DNA from: Acanthosoma haemorrhoidale
Lineage: Eukaryota; Arthropoda; Insecta; Hemiptera; Acanthosomatidae
Assembly: GCA_930367205.1 (NCBI GenBank)
Contig: OV884009.1
Location: 88,929,189-88,993,188, forward strand
DNA length: 64,000 bases
Direction of reading: 5' to 3'
Shown here: piece by piece, positions 55,901 through 63,080 of the stretch
Layout of the letters: every line of letters starts with the position of its first letter
Position numbering within the stretch: position 1 is the stretch's first letter
Notes under the pieces: generated by a model
Databases searched by the model: none
Seen by the model: only the letters and a program-made list of their open reading frames with translations
What the model was told of the DNA's origin: nothing
Translations under genes and position numbers: made by a program

Positions 55901-58900
55901 TAAAGTGCTTTTTTGTAGGGAATCCAGGGTCACCCTGGAAGACAGTGAAGAAGAGGGAAAAAATTAAACAAATTGATCTAAGCCTATGGTGTAAATAACC
56001 AATTAATATTATATTAATTTATATTTAGTACTTTCAAAAATCCAATTTATACTGTACATTACACAAATATTGGAAAGTGGACTGTGGTTTGCAAGAAACG
56101 ATAATTCAGGAGCTGATTGGCTAGGGGGCTTTAAGAACACCTGGAACTTGGAACCACACTTTTTTGGGCACCAAATATAACATTTTTCTGTTCCACTCTT
56201 CTATTCATTGATAATAAACACCATTTAAGTGATCTATTTAACATATTAAATAGTTGATATCATGACTAAAGCTTTCTCAAAAACAATTTTTTCTACTTCT
56301 TTAGGAATGTTCAGTAATTAAAATTGTTTTGTGATCAATTTATGAATTTATTTTTTTCTGTTTTAAATGAGAGGGGATGTGGATTTTTATTTCTATTTTA
56401 ATCTTGTGAACTATTTTTAATTAGAGAAAAAATTGATAAATATTAATTATATAGTAAACATAATTCCTTATTTCTTCCTTTGAAAATGCAAAATTAAAGT
56501 TATCCACCTTTTTGAATTTAGTTTCAAACATTTCCCCTCAGTCTATCCTGGGCATTGTGAACAGAATAGAAAAAAAAAAAAGTTATTCTGCAACTAAGTC
56601 CCCTATGAATAACATTAATGTTACAGATTACAAAGTCACATCTGGCAAATAAAAAGAACTATAACTGATATGACTTATGAAGTTCATAGAAAAATGGCTT
56701 GACTTCTCTGACTGTATGGTATGTTGCCAGTGTATTCACCATGCTGCTGGTCTCCAGTTCCGCTGAATAATATTTATTTATAAGGTTGGTACGTTATTAC
56801 CACCTTCGGGTTTACACCAAAGCTGATGTCCTTAAACCAGGGTCGGAATATGATGTATATGTAATGCAATATGATTAGGATAAGGAGTGCATAGGATACA
56901 TAGGGTAGGATAAGAGGTACATGTGATTCCTCCTAATTACAGAATTTGGAGGAATCAAGAGCTAGTATAGGCGGAGTAACTAGTTCTCTATATCAATGTC
57001 CTGCACCAGAATCATGGAAGATTGCCTACCAGCTAACTGTATAGAATATTTCTGAAGCTTCTCTTAGTAACAAATCTATGAATCTTGCGTTTTTGTATAT
57101 TCATACATTTATCATAGAAAAAACAACCAAAGAGCCTGAGTAGCTGAGTATGTTTGAGTGTAGGCTATTGTTCACTGGGGGAACCAAAATCACATGAGCA
57201 TAATTCTTATCTGGGAAAGTAGATTGAATTTATAACAGCCTTACAAAATAAACTATTCCCATAAACTATAAAGTATTCCCACTCAGACTAGAAAAGTAAC
57301 TTGCTTTTTCCTGTTAGCTCTTTCTTTTCTACAACTCTGTGTATGAAACATTTTAAATTTTCCATCATTTCTGATTTACCTTCATAAAATAAACTGGTCT
57401 CCAGTTAAAAACATCATATTTAAAAGGTAATATTTATTCTTACCTAATGTCACAATTTCCATAGGGCCTTCAACGTCCATATGAATTAGATCTTGCATTT
57501 GATTTGTTGATATCTAAAGGGTTTTTTGACATTTACCAAACTTACACTGCTCACAATCAAACATTCCATTGTTACATTCGATTTCATTGTTTTGCAATAC
57601 ATCTCTAACATAGGACACATTTTGGTGCCCCAATCTGATATGCCAATCATCTAATGACAAATTTCGATAGAGGAAATTTTGAGACGAACTTTTGTTTCTT
57701 CTCTCCAAGTCCAGTAAATAAAGTCCATACTGATATGAAGTATTCATAATGATCTGCTCATTAAACAAGAAGTTTGCTATTCATTTTCAAATATTAACTT
57801 CATTCCTTGATTTGTGAATAGTTTTGTGGCCATTAAATTAAAATTTATTCTGGACTGTACAATACTTTTATCTAATAGAGAATCACATTTGCGGAATATT
57901 AATTTTTACTTCACCAATTCCTACAATTTTTAATAAATTACCATTTGGCATAATTACTTCTTTGTTACAAACTGATTCATAATTTTCTAATAAGTTTTTA
58001 TTGCTAGTCATATATTGTGTAGCTCCACTGTCTACTACCCACTCGTCAAAAAGAATTGAATTGGCTGTTTCCAAAGTATTCAAATGCAAGTACTGTTGCT
58101 GCCAGATTCACTTTTTCTCCAGTTTGATTACCAGACTTTTCACTATCAGGGCAATATCAAGCTATATGTCCTGTTATGTGCCATTTGAAAAATTTAATTA
58201 TGCTGTTCTTCTTTTTCAGTATTGCTCAATCCTTCAGAAAATGCCCATTTTTCTTACAGTAATTGCATACTTTACTTGTGTTAACAAATGCCTTACTGAT
58301 CTCTTCATTCTGCATTATTTTCTTTACCATTGTAGTTTTTCGCTCATTTTTTTAGATTTCTTCTTTCAGTCTCAAACATAAGCTTAGTTCATGAATTCTC
58401 AAAAGCCAATTTTTTGACTTGAACATTCAAATGACTCATAGGACTATGGCAAACTATTAAGTACTTTAAAAACCTTAATTTCTTCCAACTTGCTTGCTAA
58501 ACTATTGATTTATTTTACAAACTCCAGAACATCATTATCACATTTAAGAGAATAGAGTTTATTTTGTAAATATAATTTATTGAAGGTGAGATCAATACCA
58601 TACAGAGACTATAACTTGGTCAGCATATAATTGGATTTAGCACACACAGTCAATTTCCTTAATACTTCCTCACATACCATGGAAACGATAAACTTCATTT
58701 TATCTTTTTCCTTCATTCCACTTAAAAATACATTATATTGAGATATTTTTTTTCCATTAAGAATAACTTTTTTTTTTAGCTTTGGTCCATGTTTAGCAGC
58801 TTAAGTCTCATAATCTGTTCAAATTCAGGAAAAACCAAAACTGTACAAAAACTTTTTCGTTCATGGGCACTTCTCGTCCTTATCACCACTTAATTAACTT

Positions 58901-61900
58901 TTCCCTTGTTATCCCATCCTTCCTTTTTCTCTCCATCATTTCAACAATTGCATCATTCCTGTCATACTAATCACACATTGTTTTTAACTAAGATAAACTC
59001 AACAGAACAATTACCTCAAACCAAAAATACAAATTTAGCCATTTCTTGTTTAACTTTACCTCTCAAAACTGGTTCTTATACTTGGTAAAACTTATTTTAC
59101 TTTAAAAAAAAATAAGTTATTTGGGTAGGCAAACATATTTATGTCACATTATGTATTTTATTTTTGTTATTGTTCAGTTCAGGTAGCTTACCAAATATAT
59201 TTTGTGTAGGGTTAAGAGCTGATCGCCCTCAAGGGATAGATGCTGTCCCTTTAGATGTAAAATGTTGTCATTGGCAAGCATCAATTACTGGACCAGTTGG
59301 CAGCCCTTATGAAGGGGGAATTTTTTATTTGTATTTGCAAGTTCCATTCAGGTTAGTATTTACTTCTTTATAATAATCCTATATTGAACAAATGCAGTAT
59401 TCAGGTAATAGGTAAGGTCAATTTAAGATTGTCATACAGCATATTTTTCATTTAATGGATGAAACATATATTAGATATTTATATTGTGTTGTGTTGTGTG
59501 TATGTGTGTGTGTGCAACTTTCACCATCTCCAGAAATGACAGATAAGCACTACCCTGCACTAGATGACGAATCACAATAAATATTCTGATTTCAAGAAGG
59601 GTCATACCACCTTACCTGAGCTTAAAAAATCATAGGGATGTCAGTCCTACAGATAACCTAGAAATGCCAAATCTCCTATAAACAAATCAGCTGGTTGAGA
59701 CAAACTCAGCACAGGCGGGAAGTATGAAAAGGACATGGCAACAATCCTTAGAAAGTCGATGGAGATCAGTTAGATCTATGTCAAGCTCAGTGAATCCCCA
59801 GTGGTTATAATACCAACATAGGTACAAGCTTCCATGTGAAGCTTTCACTCAAGGATTACTAGGAGATGGCTATGAGGGACTGACCTGTACCTACCAGTGA
59901 TTGTTGTGAAATTCATTAGGCAGTTGGTTGAAGACAAGGTAATTCTTTAGTGTGAATTTAAGAATAATTTCTTTGTCTGTCACACGATTTACAAAAACCT
60001 AATTTATTGTTTACAATTAGTTTAATAAAAGAAGTTTCCCCTGACCTTTTTTGTCCCCTCACTGGAAAATTAAATTTTTTTTTAGCCTATTATAATTAAA
60101 TAACAAAATTTTTTTTAACTTTATTAGATAAAATTACAATAGTGACAATATGTAATTGCAATCTGTACATCAGTCAAAAATATTGACATGGTTTCATAGT
60201 GCACACTTTTTCCTCAAGACAGACCTGCTGCTTTCTCAGCTCGTACTTCAGGAGCAAGCAGGACCAGGGACAGTTAAACGTTTGCCTATTACTCAAAAGA
60301 GTGCCCCTTTCAAAGCCACCATCATGGCTTCGTGGAGTTAGAGTGTGAAATAACAAAGCCACTACAGTGCTTCGCACACGTAGGGGCCAGATTCTCAGCT
60401 ATTGTCCATTATCTAAACATTAACACTTAATACCTGCTTGCCAAAAATTTCCTATCTCCCCTAGCATATACTCTATGGTGTATACTACCCACTGCAACTA
60501 CCTTTGACTCCTGTCTCTTTAACCCAGTTCCCTCTTATGATTGATTACATGATTCTGCAATTGTTAATCCATTCATACTTGAATCATCCCAAAGCCAGTT
60601 TATTTAAATAAATGAATGAAAGGTCTGAACTTTGTGTCATTTTTAATAAATTATAGTTGATTATCTGGTAATCAGATCATTTAAAATAAATACTTTGAAA
60701 ATCAAATTGTAAATATAAAATAGTCAAGAAACAATTAAAACCATCCCATAATAAAAATCTTCAAATTATCTTATCTTCATTTATCAATTATATTAAATAT
60801 TCAAACACATTGTTAAATGTTTGAGAGAGAAAGTGAGATTTTTTTCATGTTAGAATCAGTGAATTAGAACTCTTAAAAGTTGCTGACATCAGATGGCATT
60901 TAGATGGCTATTTTTCAACCATGCTGAAAAAACTGCCAATTGAATTTGAGAACATAGTGAGGATAAACGAGGAAAGAGTGGTCTTCCATCTCCAGCCGGA
61001 GTCAAATCAATTTTCTACTCTCTTGTGCATTGTCGTTCTACTCTCCATCTGCAATACCAGAGGACGCTTTTCAAGAGATACAACCTCAACTGTTGATTAA
61101 GTGACAACTAAATGATTAAGTGCACAATTTTATTCTCGAAAATATTTAACGTAATCAATTATATTCAAAGACAATTATATGAGGGATTTCAATTTGTGAT
61201 TTTAAACTAGTTAAGTTAGATTGATCAATTTTATTATTATATGATAAAAATTATGTTTCTTATTTACTCTCATTTGATCATTTCAGTTTCAATTTTATTT
61301 ATTTTAACCGGGCTGGGATTATTGAATTTGGAAGCTCAGACTGAATTAATTTTTATAGAGGGGTCTCTAAGAGGACATTATTTTGGAGGCTGTTGTCCAA
61401 TTTGCACCATGTGTTGGAAATGAATTTTTGTTTATGTTATTGTGCATAAGTGCGGCCCCATTCAGTAAGAATTGTTTCCCAATATGTGGAAAACACTTCA
61501 ATCTGATGTTTAGATTGGCCAGCATGTAGTACAGATCTAAACCCTTAAGAACATCTGTGGGATGAGTTGATAAAGAGACATCCAAATTTACCAGTTTCGC
61601 TTCAGGAGTTAAGGGTTGCCCTAGAAGGATAATACCAAAATATCCCTCAGGTATTTATTCAAAACCTTATTAGGTCCATGCCACATCAAATGCAAGCCGT
61701 AATAAACACACTCTATTAATTTAAAATTTTGTTTATTTTAAATTACTTAATAAAACTTTTTTTTTTAAATACCTTTGGTTTTTATTTAATTTATACTTTT
61801 ATCATTCCTAATATGTTATGGTATAAAAGTGAAAAATTGATTAGAAATTTGTACGCATACTTCAGGGTGGCCACATTTTTTCCTCTCAGTGTGTATGATG

Positions 61901-62680
61901 TGTATATAAGCCTGTAAGAAGGGTGGTGTTTTTAGATGTATATATAAGTATGAGAGTGTATGGATATTCATTTAATGATAATTTAATTTCCAAATAAATT
62001 GAGATTCTATTTTACTTTTATATCATTTTTATTTAGTAATTCTTTAAGATTTTGTTTTATTATTTCAAATGCCATAATAAGTATAATATTATATGTCCAT
62101 TATAATTAGCCTAAGGGAACTTATTCCCGGATTAAAGTTTTTTTTTCATTCATTCGTTCATCAAATCAATGTGTCAAGAGGACCTGCAAGTAATCGTGCT
62201 GTTGTCAGTATGAAGCAAATCACTTTCTCATTATGGAATAGATCATGTGGCAGTTATTACATGGATCAGTCATAATACATAGCAGCTTGCCTTCTGAGTG
62301 CTGGTCATTTCTCTTGACCTTGTTTTTATTTTATTGTCTAAATAAGTGATCTACACAAGAGAGAGAGAGTTCCCATTTTTATTATGAGGACACTTCAGTC
62401 TCCATTGATTTGAAAATTTTTATTTTTTTTATTTCAGCCCTTCGTTGTTGTATTTTTGCACATTTCCATTATTCATATACATGTTATTTTAAACTAATAT
62501 TTTTTCAGTTACCCAATGAAACCGCCAGTGGTAAGATTTTTGACGAAAGTTTTTCATCCAAATGTATCAAGGCATGGTGATGTCGGCATTGATTCCATTC
62601 AACACAACTGGAGTCTTGCACTAACAATTCCTAAAATCTTAATATCAGTTCAAAGTTTGCTTACTGACCCCTATTGTGAT
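33737..62680 (+). CDS. morgue: Morgue: F-box plus catalytically dead E2-like protein (spliced, 3' end beyond the window)
   Basis: Eight exons (33737-33811, 42066-42191, 47760-47927, 48275-48458, 51762-51951, 52638-52747, 59210-59351, 62509-62680) join in phase to 389 codons with no stop. Residues 26-67 hold a cysteine cluster (C29xxC32, C45xxC48) like the Morgue zinc finger. Residues 180-225 are an F-box, QLPPEVLLVVFSYLDD, formed exactly across the exon 4/5 junction. Residues 275-389 are an E2 (UBC) fold: RLRSELKGL helix, SPYEGG, YPMKPP, then HPNVSRHGDVGIDSI. Gly358 stands where active E2 enzymes have the catalytic cysteine. An F-box joined to an E2 fold with Cys-to-Gly is the defining feature of Drosophila Morgue, which binds SkpA and promotes loss of the apoptosis inhibitor DIAP1. 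The last C-terminal helices should lie beyond 64000. Exon 3's start is the least certain boundary. Confidence 0.88.
33812..34982 (+). other. morgue intron 1, first part
   Basis: AT-rich intron sequence. A TA microsatellite at about 34937-34972 directly precedes the inserted Gypsy-like provirus. Nothing else was recognised. Confidence 0.6.
34937..34972. repeat. (TA)n microsatellite at the provirus target
   Basis: An alternating TA/GTATA run. A matching TA-rich run (40408-40430) lies on the other side of the provirus, so insertion into a TA-rich site is likely. Confidence 0.8.
34983..35168 (-). repeat. 3' LTR of the Gypsy-like provirus
   Basis: 186 bp, alignable throughout with 40221-40407. 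On the minus strand it is preceded by a G-rich tract (GGCAGGGGGG, about 35169-35180), the probable polypurine tract. Confidence 0.8.
35598..36990 (-). pseudogene. Provirus integrase region
   Basis: The zinc-binding part is readable near 36400-36560 (HQGKTNHRG ... CDICLKTK). The core shows TTIDTFSK and SSDGGREFDN, and the glutamate of the DDE triad in SRGGIERL (about 36080). The C-terminal GPF module follows (YEGPFKVVVI and TVHVEQLKLP, ending about 35598). Frame changes lie at about 36350 and 35910, so no intact integrase can be made. Confidence 0.75.
36857..37483 (-). pseudogene. Provirus RNase H region
   Basis: About 200 open codons with TITTDASEYALGAVLSQ, ERELLGIIWA and VHTDHRPLQY, the catalytic Asp/Glu/Asp pattern of the Gypsy RNase H. 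A tether rich in Glu and Asp follows. It is out of frame with the polymerase upstream. Confidence 0.75.
37484..38651 (-). pseudogene. Provirus reverse transcriptase region
   Basis: The first part is open (38016-38651) and contains YRIVVHFRKLNENT and IFSTLDLKAGYH. A stop follows directly after LKAGYH. Further fragments (TRMPFGLKNAPITFQRLM) lie down to about 37880. The catalytic box reads YMDN instead of YxDD, and only after a one-base shift, near 37850. The enzyme is inactive. Confidence 0.75.
38648..38869 (-). pseudogene. Provirus aspartic protease
   Basis: Contains CLVDTGSTNTIMS, the DTG active site, in a 73-codon open stretch. It overlaps the start of the reverse transcriptase stretch in another frame. 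Confidence 0.7.
38915..39376 (-). pseudogene. Provirus nucleocapsid region
   Basis: A 153-codon stretch rich in Arg, Ser and Glu carries one zinc knuckle, CFECSEEGHIARHC. It is the C-terminal part of Gag, separated from the body by a frame break. Confidence 0.7.
39442..40176 (-). pseudogene. Provirus Gag body
   Basis: The 244-codon stretch begins 25 bases after the primer site. It includes a helical Gag-like region (IPELEWFTGELGELNHFL ... SWETVKMRLKKAY) of the kind found in errantivirus Gag. It stops before the nucleocapsid and so is not joined to it. Confidence 0.65.
40201..40221 (-). promoter_or_regulatory. Provirus primer binding site (tRNA-Phe type)
   Basis: On the minus strand TGGTGCCGAAACCCGGGA is complementary to the conserved 3' end of eukaryotic tRNA-Phe (TCCCGGGTTTCGGCACCA). 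It abuts, and overlaps by one base, the inner end of the 5' LTR. Confidence 0.75.
40221..40407 (-). repeat. 5' LTR of the Gypsy-like provirus
   Basis: 187 bp, alignable with 34983-35168 with a moderate number of substitutions. TATA follows it on the plus strand; the other flank has ATTA, so a 4-bp duplication may have decayed. Confidence 0.8.
40408..42065 (+). other. morgue intron 1, last part
   Basis: AT-rich intron sequence with A-runs at about 40694-40710 and a small TTAA-bounded element at 41309-41387. The polypyrimidine tract and AG before exon 2 are at about 42048-42065. Confidence 0.6.
41309..41387. mobile_element. 79-bp palindromic element bounded by TTAA (piggyBac-type MITE candidate)
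   Basis: It starts TTAACCCTT and ends AAGGGTTAA. Inverted similarity continues inward (CACTG against AACTG). A perfect 16-bp palindrome AGCCACTTAAGTGGCT lies at 41352-41367. TTAA targets with CCCT ends are typical of piggyBac-family elements. Confidence 0.5.
42066..42191 (+). CDS. morgue: morgue exon 2 (cysteine cluster)
   Basis: 42 codons, phase 0 at both ends, between AG (42064-42065) and GTAATT. It encodes CYIC, then CATCHSF and WCC: paired cysteines suited to zinc binding, matching the N-terminal finger of Morgue. Confidence 0.75.
42400..45005 (-). mobile_element. Degenerate piggyBac-type element
   Basis: The transposase remnant (42985-44703) is flanked by sequences with weak inverted similarity: AAAAGAGACATTTA on the left near 42425, and the complement of AAAAGACACATTTA on the right near 44990. 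TTAA is present at 42400-42403 and 45002-45005. The size fits an autonomous piggyBac. The exact ends are uncertain because the terminal repeats have decayed. Confidence 0.5.
42985..44703 (-). pseudogene. piggyBac-type transposase remnant
   Basis: The minus-strand reading starts at ATG (44701-44703) with an acidic N-terminus (IADPLSDYL, SDSDSDVG, SSDSDNSSDCEM). A core segment follows with MVNESNIYYQQ, WNDITLAEMKKFPGM and DYWSSKFYTKTPSF, the opening of the DDE_Tnp_1_7 domain. A C-terminal part (43117-43497) and a degraded cysteine-rich end (MCAKC near 43040) remain. The middle, including catalytic aspartates, is not readable. Confidence 0.7.
45006..47759 (+). other. morgue intron 2, remainder
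   Basis: Long AT-rich intron. A segment at 45173-45198 (GTGCTGACGCAAAAGACACAG) resembles the piggyBac left end near 42416-42440. No other gene or element was recognised. Confidence 0.5.
47760..47927 (+). CDS. morgue: morgue exon 3 (basic linker)
   Basis: 56 codons in phase 0. The sequence is charged (EKDDNEIWHPRSAAKNKGR, RTAKVAQLRKLASRDYSK). The donor is GTACAT. The acceptor AAG at 47757-47759 was chosen because it is the only AG that keeps the frame after the stop at 47745. No domain is recognised; it lies between the cysteine cluster and the F-box. Confidence 0.55.
47928..48274 (+). other. morgue intron 3
   Basis: A 347-base AT-rich intron ending in a run of T and TTAG. Nothing else is seen in it. 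Confidence 0.6.
48275..48458 (+). CDS. morgue: morgue exon 4 (acidic linker, start of F-box)
   Basis: 184 bases, ending in phase 1 before GTAAAT. An acidic, flexible stretch (SGDDGDSGNDEP) leads to DQLPPE, the first residues of the F-box, which is completed in exon 5. Confidence 0.8.
48459..49819 (+). other. morgue intron 4, first part
   Basis: AT-rich. At 49542-49612 a segment of about 40 bases built on GGCGCCAACTAACT occurs twice in tandem with differences. No gene was recognised. Confidence 0.5.
49542..49612. repeat. Imperfect tandem duplication
   Basis: ACAACTGGCGCCAACTAACT and ACAATTGGCACCAACTAACT head two adjacent copies of a unit of about 35-40 bases. Confidence 0.6.
49820..50760 (-). 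pseudogene. Tigger/pogo-like transposase remnant
   Basis: Minus-strand pieces read KKPRCFKNIRNIPVKYKANKN and later DAWMHVSEDTVKNLFRHKG, then an acidic tail ending DDGDEVEEEEP. These match, in order, the central 'KPRCFKN...LPV.Y..N..AWM' segment and the C-terminal part of Tigger-type transposases. Stops and frame changes occur throughout, and the catalytic aspartates cannot be identified. Confidence 0.5.
50761..51761 (+). other. morgue intron 4, last part
   Basis: No gene recognised. It ends with a pyrimidine tract TACTACTTTTTTCAG before exon 5. Confidence 0.55.
51762..51951 (+). CDS. morgue: morgue exon 5 (F-box)
   Basis: 190 bases, entering in phase 1 and leaving in phase 2 before GTAAGT. 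It carries the body of the F-box (SYLDDISLWSVGSVCRRW, then a helix ending near WFKVYEKL). The F-box recruits Skp1 in SCF-type complexes. Confidence 0.85.
51952..52637 (+). other. morgue intron 5
   Basis: 686 bases of AT-rich intron, no internal feature seen. Confidence 0.6.
52638..52747 (+). CDS. morgue: morgue exon 6 (linker and first helix of the E2 fold)
   Basis: 110 bases, entering in phase 2 and leaving in phase 1. It encodes a cysteine cluster (CCPCRACLL) followed by NRLRSELKG, the start of the first helix of UBC domains. The donor GTTCAT is weak, but the phase and fold continue exactly into exon 7. Confidence 0.75.
52748..54639 (+). other. morgue intron 6, first part
   Basis: AT-rich, no gene or element recognised. 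Confidence 0.5.
54640..55060 (+). pseudogene. Possible LINE reverse transcriptase thumb fragment
   Basis: Plus-strand pieces (VVYLDTL.KTLRCAL, QSDFVSTT, YSVQIHALKQCPLFEKL) follow the pattern of the post-palm region of Jockey/R1-type polymerases. Frame changes occur and motifs are weak. It could also be an unrelated open frame. Confidence 0.3.
55245..55960 (-). pseudogene. LINE reverse transcriptase fragments with internal loss
   Basis: On the minus strand FILFDFSNAFDAL (55836-55875) is the conserved F(D)xxxAFD palm motif. At 55250-55570 follow YNLLQYKSYIEAHN and RRTPFFDHLFL, then a LWN-like segment, the C-terminal end. Only about 300 bases separate them, too few for the missing palm and thumb, and a SINE-like tail (55671-55740) lies between. 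Probable CR1/Jockey-superfamily copy. Confidence 0.5.
55671..55740 (-). repeat. SINE-like tail fragment
   Basis: Shares with 62821-62890 the plus-strand pattern ACACC-CATGA-GAG ... CTCCATAG-TTGGTAG-TGGCA-TGAG. It is the 3' part only, without the tRNA-like head seen at the other locus. Confidence 0.45.
55961..56565 (+). other. morgue intron 6, middle part
   Basis: AT-rich sequence, nothing recognised. Confidence 0.5.
56566..56660 (-). mobile_element. LINE 3'-end fragment
   Basis: About 95 bases align with 29518-29612: GAATAG, an A-run, AACTAAGTCCC, CTATGAATAACATTAATGTT, then CAAATAAAAAGAACTAT. The first locus is the 3' tail of a LINE on the minus strand, so this is a severely 5'-truncated copy of the same family in the same orientation. 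Confidence 0.6.
56661..57435 (+). other. morgue intron 6, further part
   Basis: No gene recognised. A simple GATAAGGAG/ATAGG-rich stretch lies at 56870-56925. Confidence 0.5.
57440..58760 (-). pseudogene. Ty1/Copia Gag-protease-integrase remnant
   Basis: Minus-strand order: degenerate Gag (FNKLYLQNKLYSLK, KLEEIKVFKVLNSLP), zinc knuckles (CNYCKKNGHFLKD with the last Cys turned into a stop, then a second one), and protease EWVVDSGATQYMTS (58000-58040). The pre-integrase domain follows (WHIRLGHQNVSYV ... CEQCKFGKCQK), then the start of integrase with HMDVEGPM. Stops and frameshifts occur, and the polymerase is missing beyond 57440. The domain order protease-integrase is diagnostic for Copia. 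Confidence 0.75.
58761..59209 (+). other. morgue intron 6, last part
   Basis: No gene recognised. The acceptor before exon 7 is TTTGTGTAG. Confidence 0.5.
59210..59351 (+). CDS. morgue: morgue exon 7 (E2 fold, beta sheet)
   Basis: 142 bases, entering in phase 1 and leaving in phase 2 before GTTAGT. It encodes GIDAVPLD, WQASITGPVGSPYEGGIF and YLYLQVPF, the central strands of the UBC fold. Confidence 0.85.
59352..61300 (+). other. morgue intron 7, first part
   Basis: AT-rich with a few moderately GC-rich stretches (59530-59900, 60200-60400) that look like old repeat DNA. No element could be named. Confidence 0.45.
61310..61891 (+). pseudogene. Tc1/mariner-type transposase remnant with 3' terminal repeat
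   Basis: Pieces in order: EAQTELIFIEGSLRGHYF, then LDWPACSTDLNP near 61515-61545 (the third catalytic-acid region), then LQELRVAL and MPHQMQAVI at the C-terminus near 61710. The end GGCCACATTTTTTCCTCTCAGTG (61867-61889) is the complement of a typical Tc1 terminus beginning CACTGAGAGG, with TGTA after it. The left end and the first half of the transposase are missing. Confidence 0.7.
61892..62508 (+). other. morgue intron 7, last part
   Basis: AT-rich; ends with ATATTTTTTCAG before exon 8. A short GA repeat lies near 62360. Nothing else seen. Confidence 0.55.
62509..62680 (+). CDS. morgue: morgue exon 8 (E2 fold, pseudo-active site)
   Basis: 172 bases, entering in phase 2 and ending in phase 0 before GTAAGT. 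It carries YPMKPPVVRF, HPNVSRHGDVGIDSI and WSLALTIPKILISVQSLL. The Gly in GDVGID sits at the E2 catalytic cysteine position. The last helices of the domain are not in this exon. Confidence 0.87.
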
Positions 62681-62804
62681 GTAAGTATCTCATATATTTT
62701 TACTGTCAAGTTTTATCTGTATAATTTTAATATATTTATACTTCTGTAAGAAATATGGACTGTCAAATAACCCGGATTTTAGCGACGATCTGAATGTATT
62801 AAAA

Positions 62805-63080
62805 ATAAAAATAAATCCACAGCTTTACACCTCATGAAGAGCTGACCAAAGATTGTCTCCATAGTTGGTAGGTGGCACTGAGGTGTGGTTAGCACTAGAT
62901 GCCAACTTTCAACCTTAAATTCACTTTTTTTAACCAGATTCGCTAATTCTATATTCAAATAGCCAGCTACTTATACATCTTAGCAAAAATGAGATCCATC
63001 GCTCAAAGAAAAAACCCTTTGGCGAGCGAAGGATCGGACCTGGGTCTCTGCAGCATGCTAAGCGCTAGAACTTATGGTAT
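62805..63080 (-). mobile_element. tRNA-derived SINE-like element
   Basis: On the minus strand, TAGCGCTTAGCATG (63054-63067) resembles an A box and GGTCCGATCC (63031-63040) a B box, spaced as in a tRNA-type promoter. The body runs to a tail at 62821-62890 that also occurs at 55671-55740. A SINE with a tRNA-like head fits; a decayed tRNA pseudogene next to another repeat is the alternative. Confidence 0.5.

Noticed and set aside
60150..60420. Frames in a GC-richer patch as a gene
   Set aside because: Both strands show only 60-70 codon frames without a recognisable domain or splice context.
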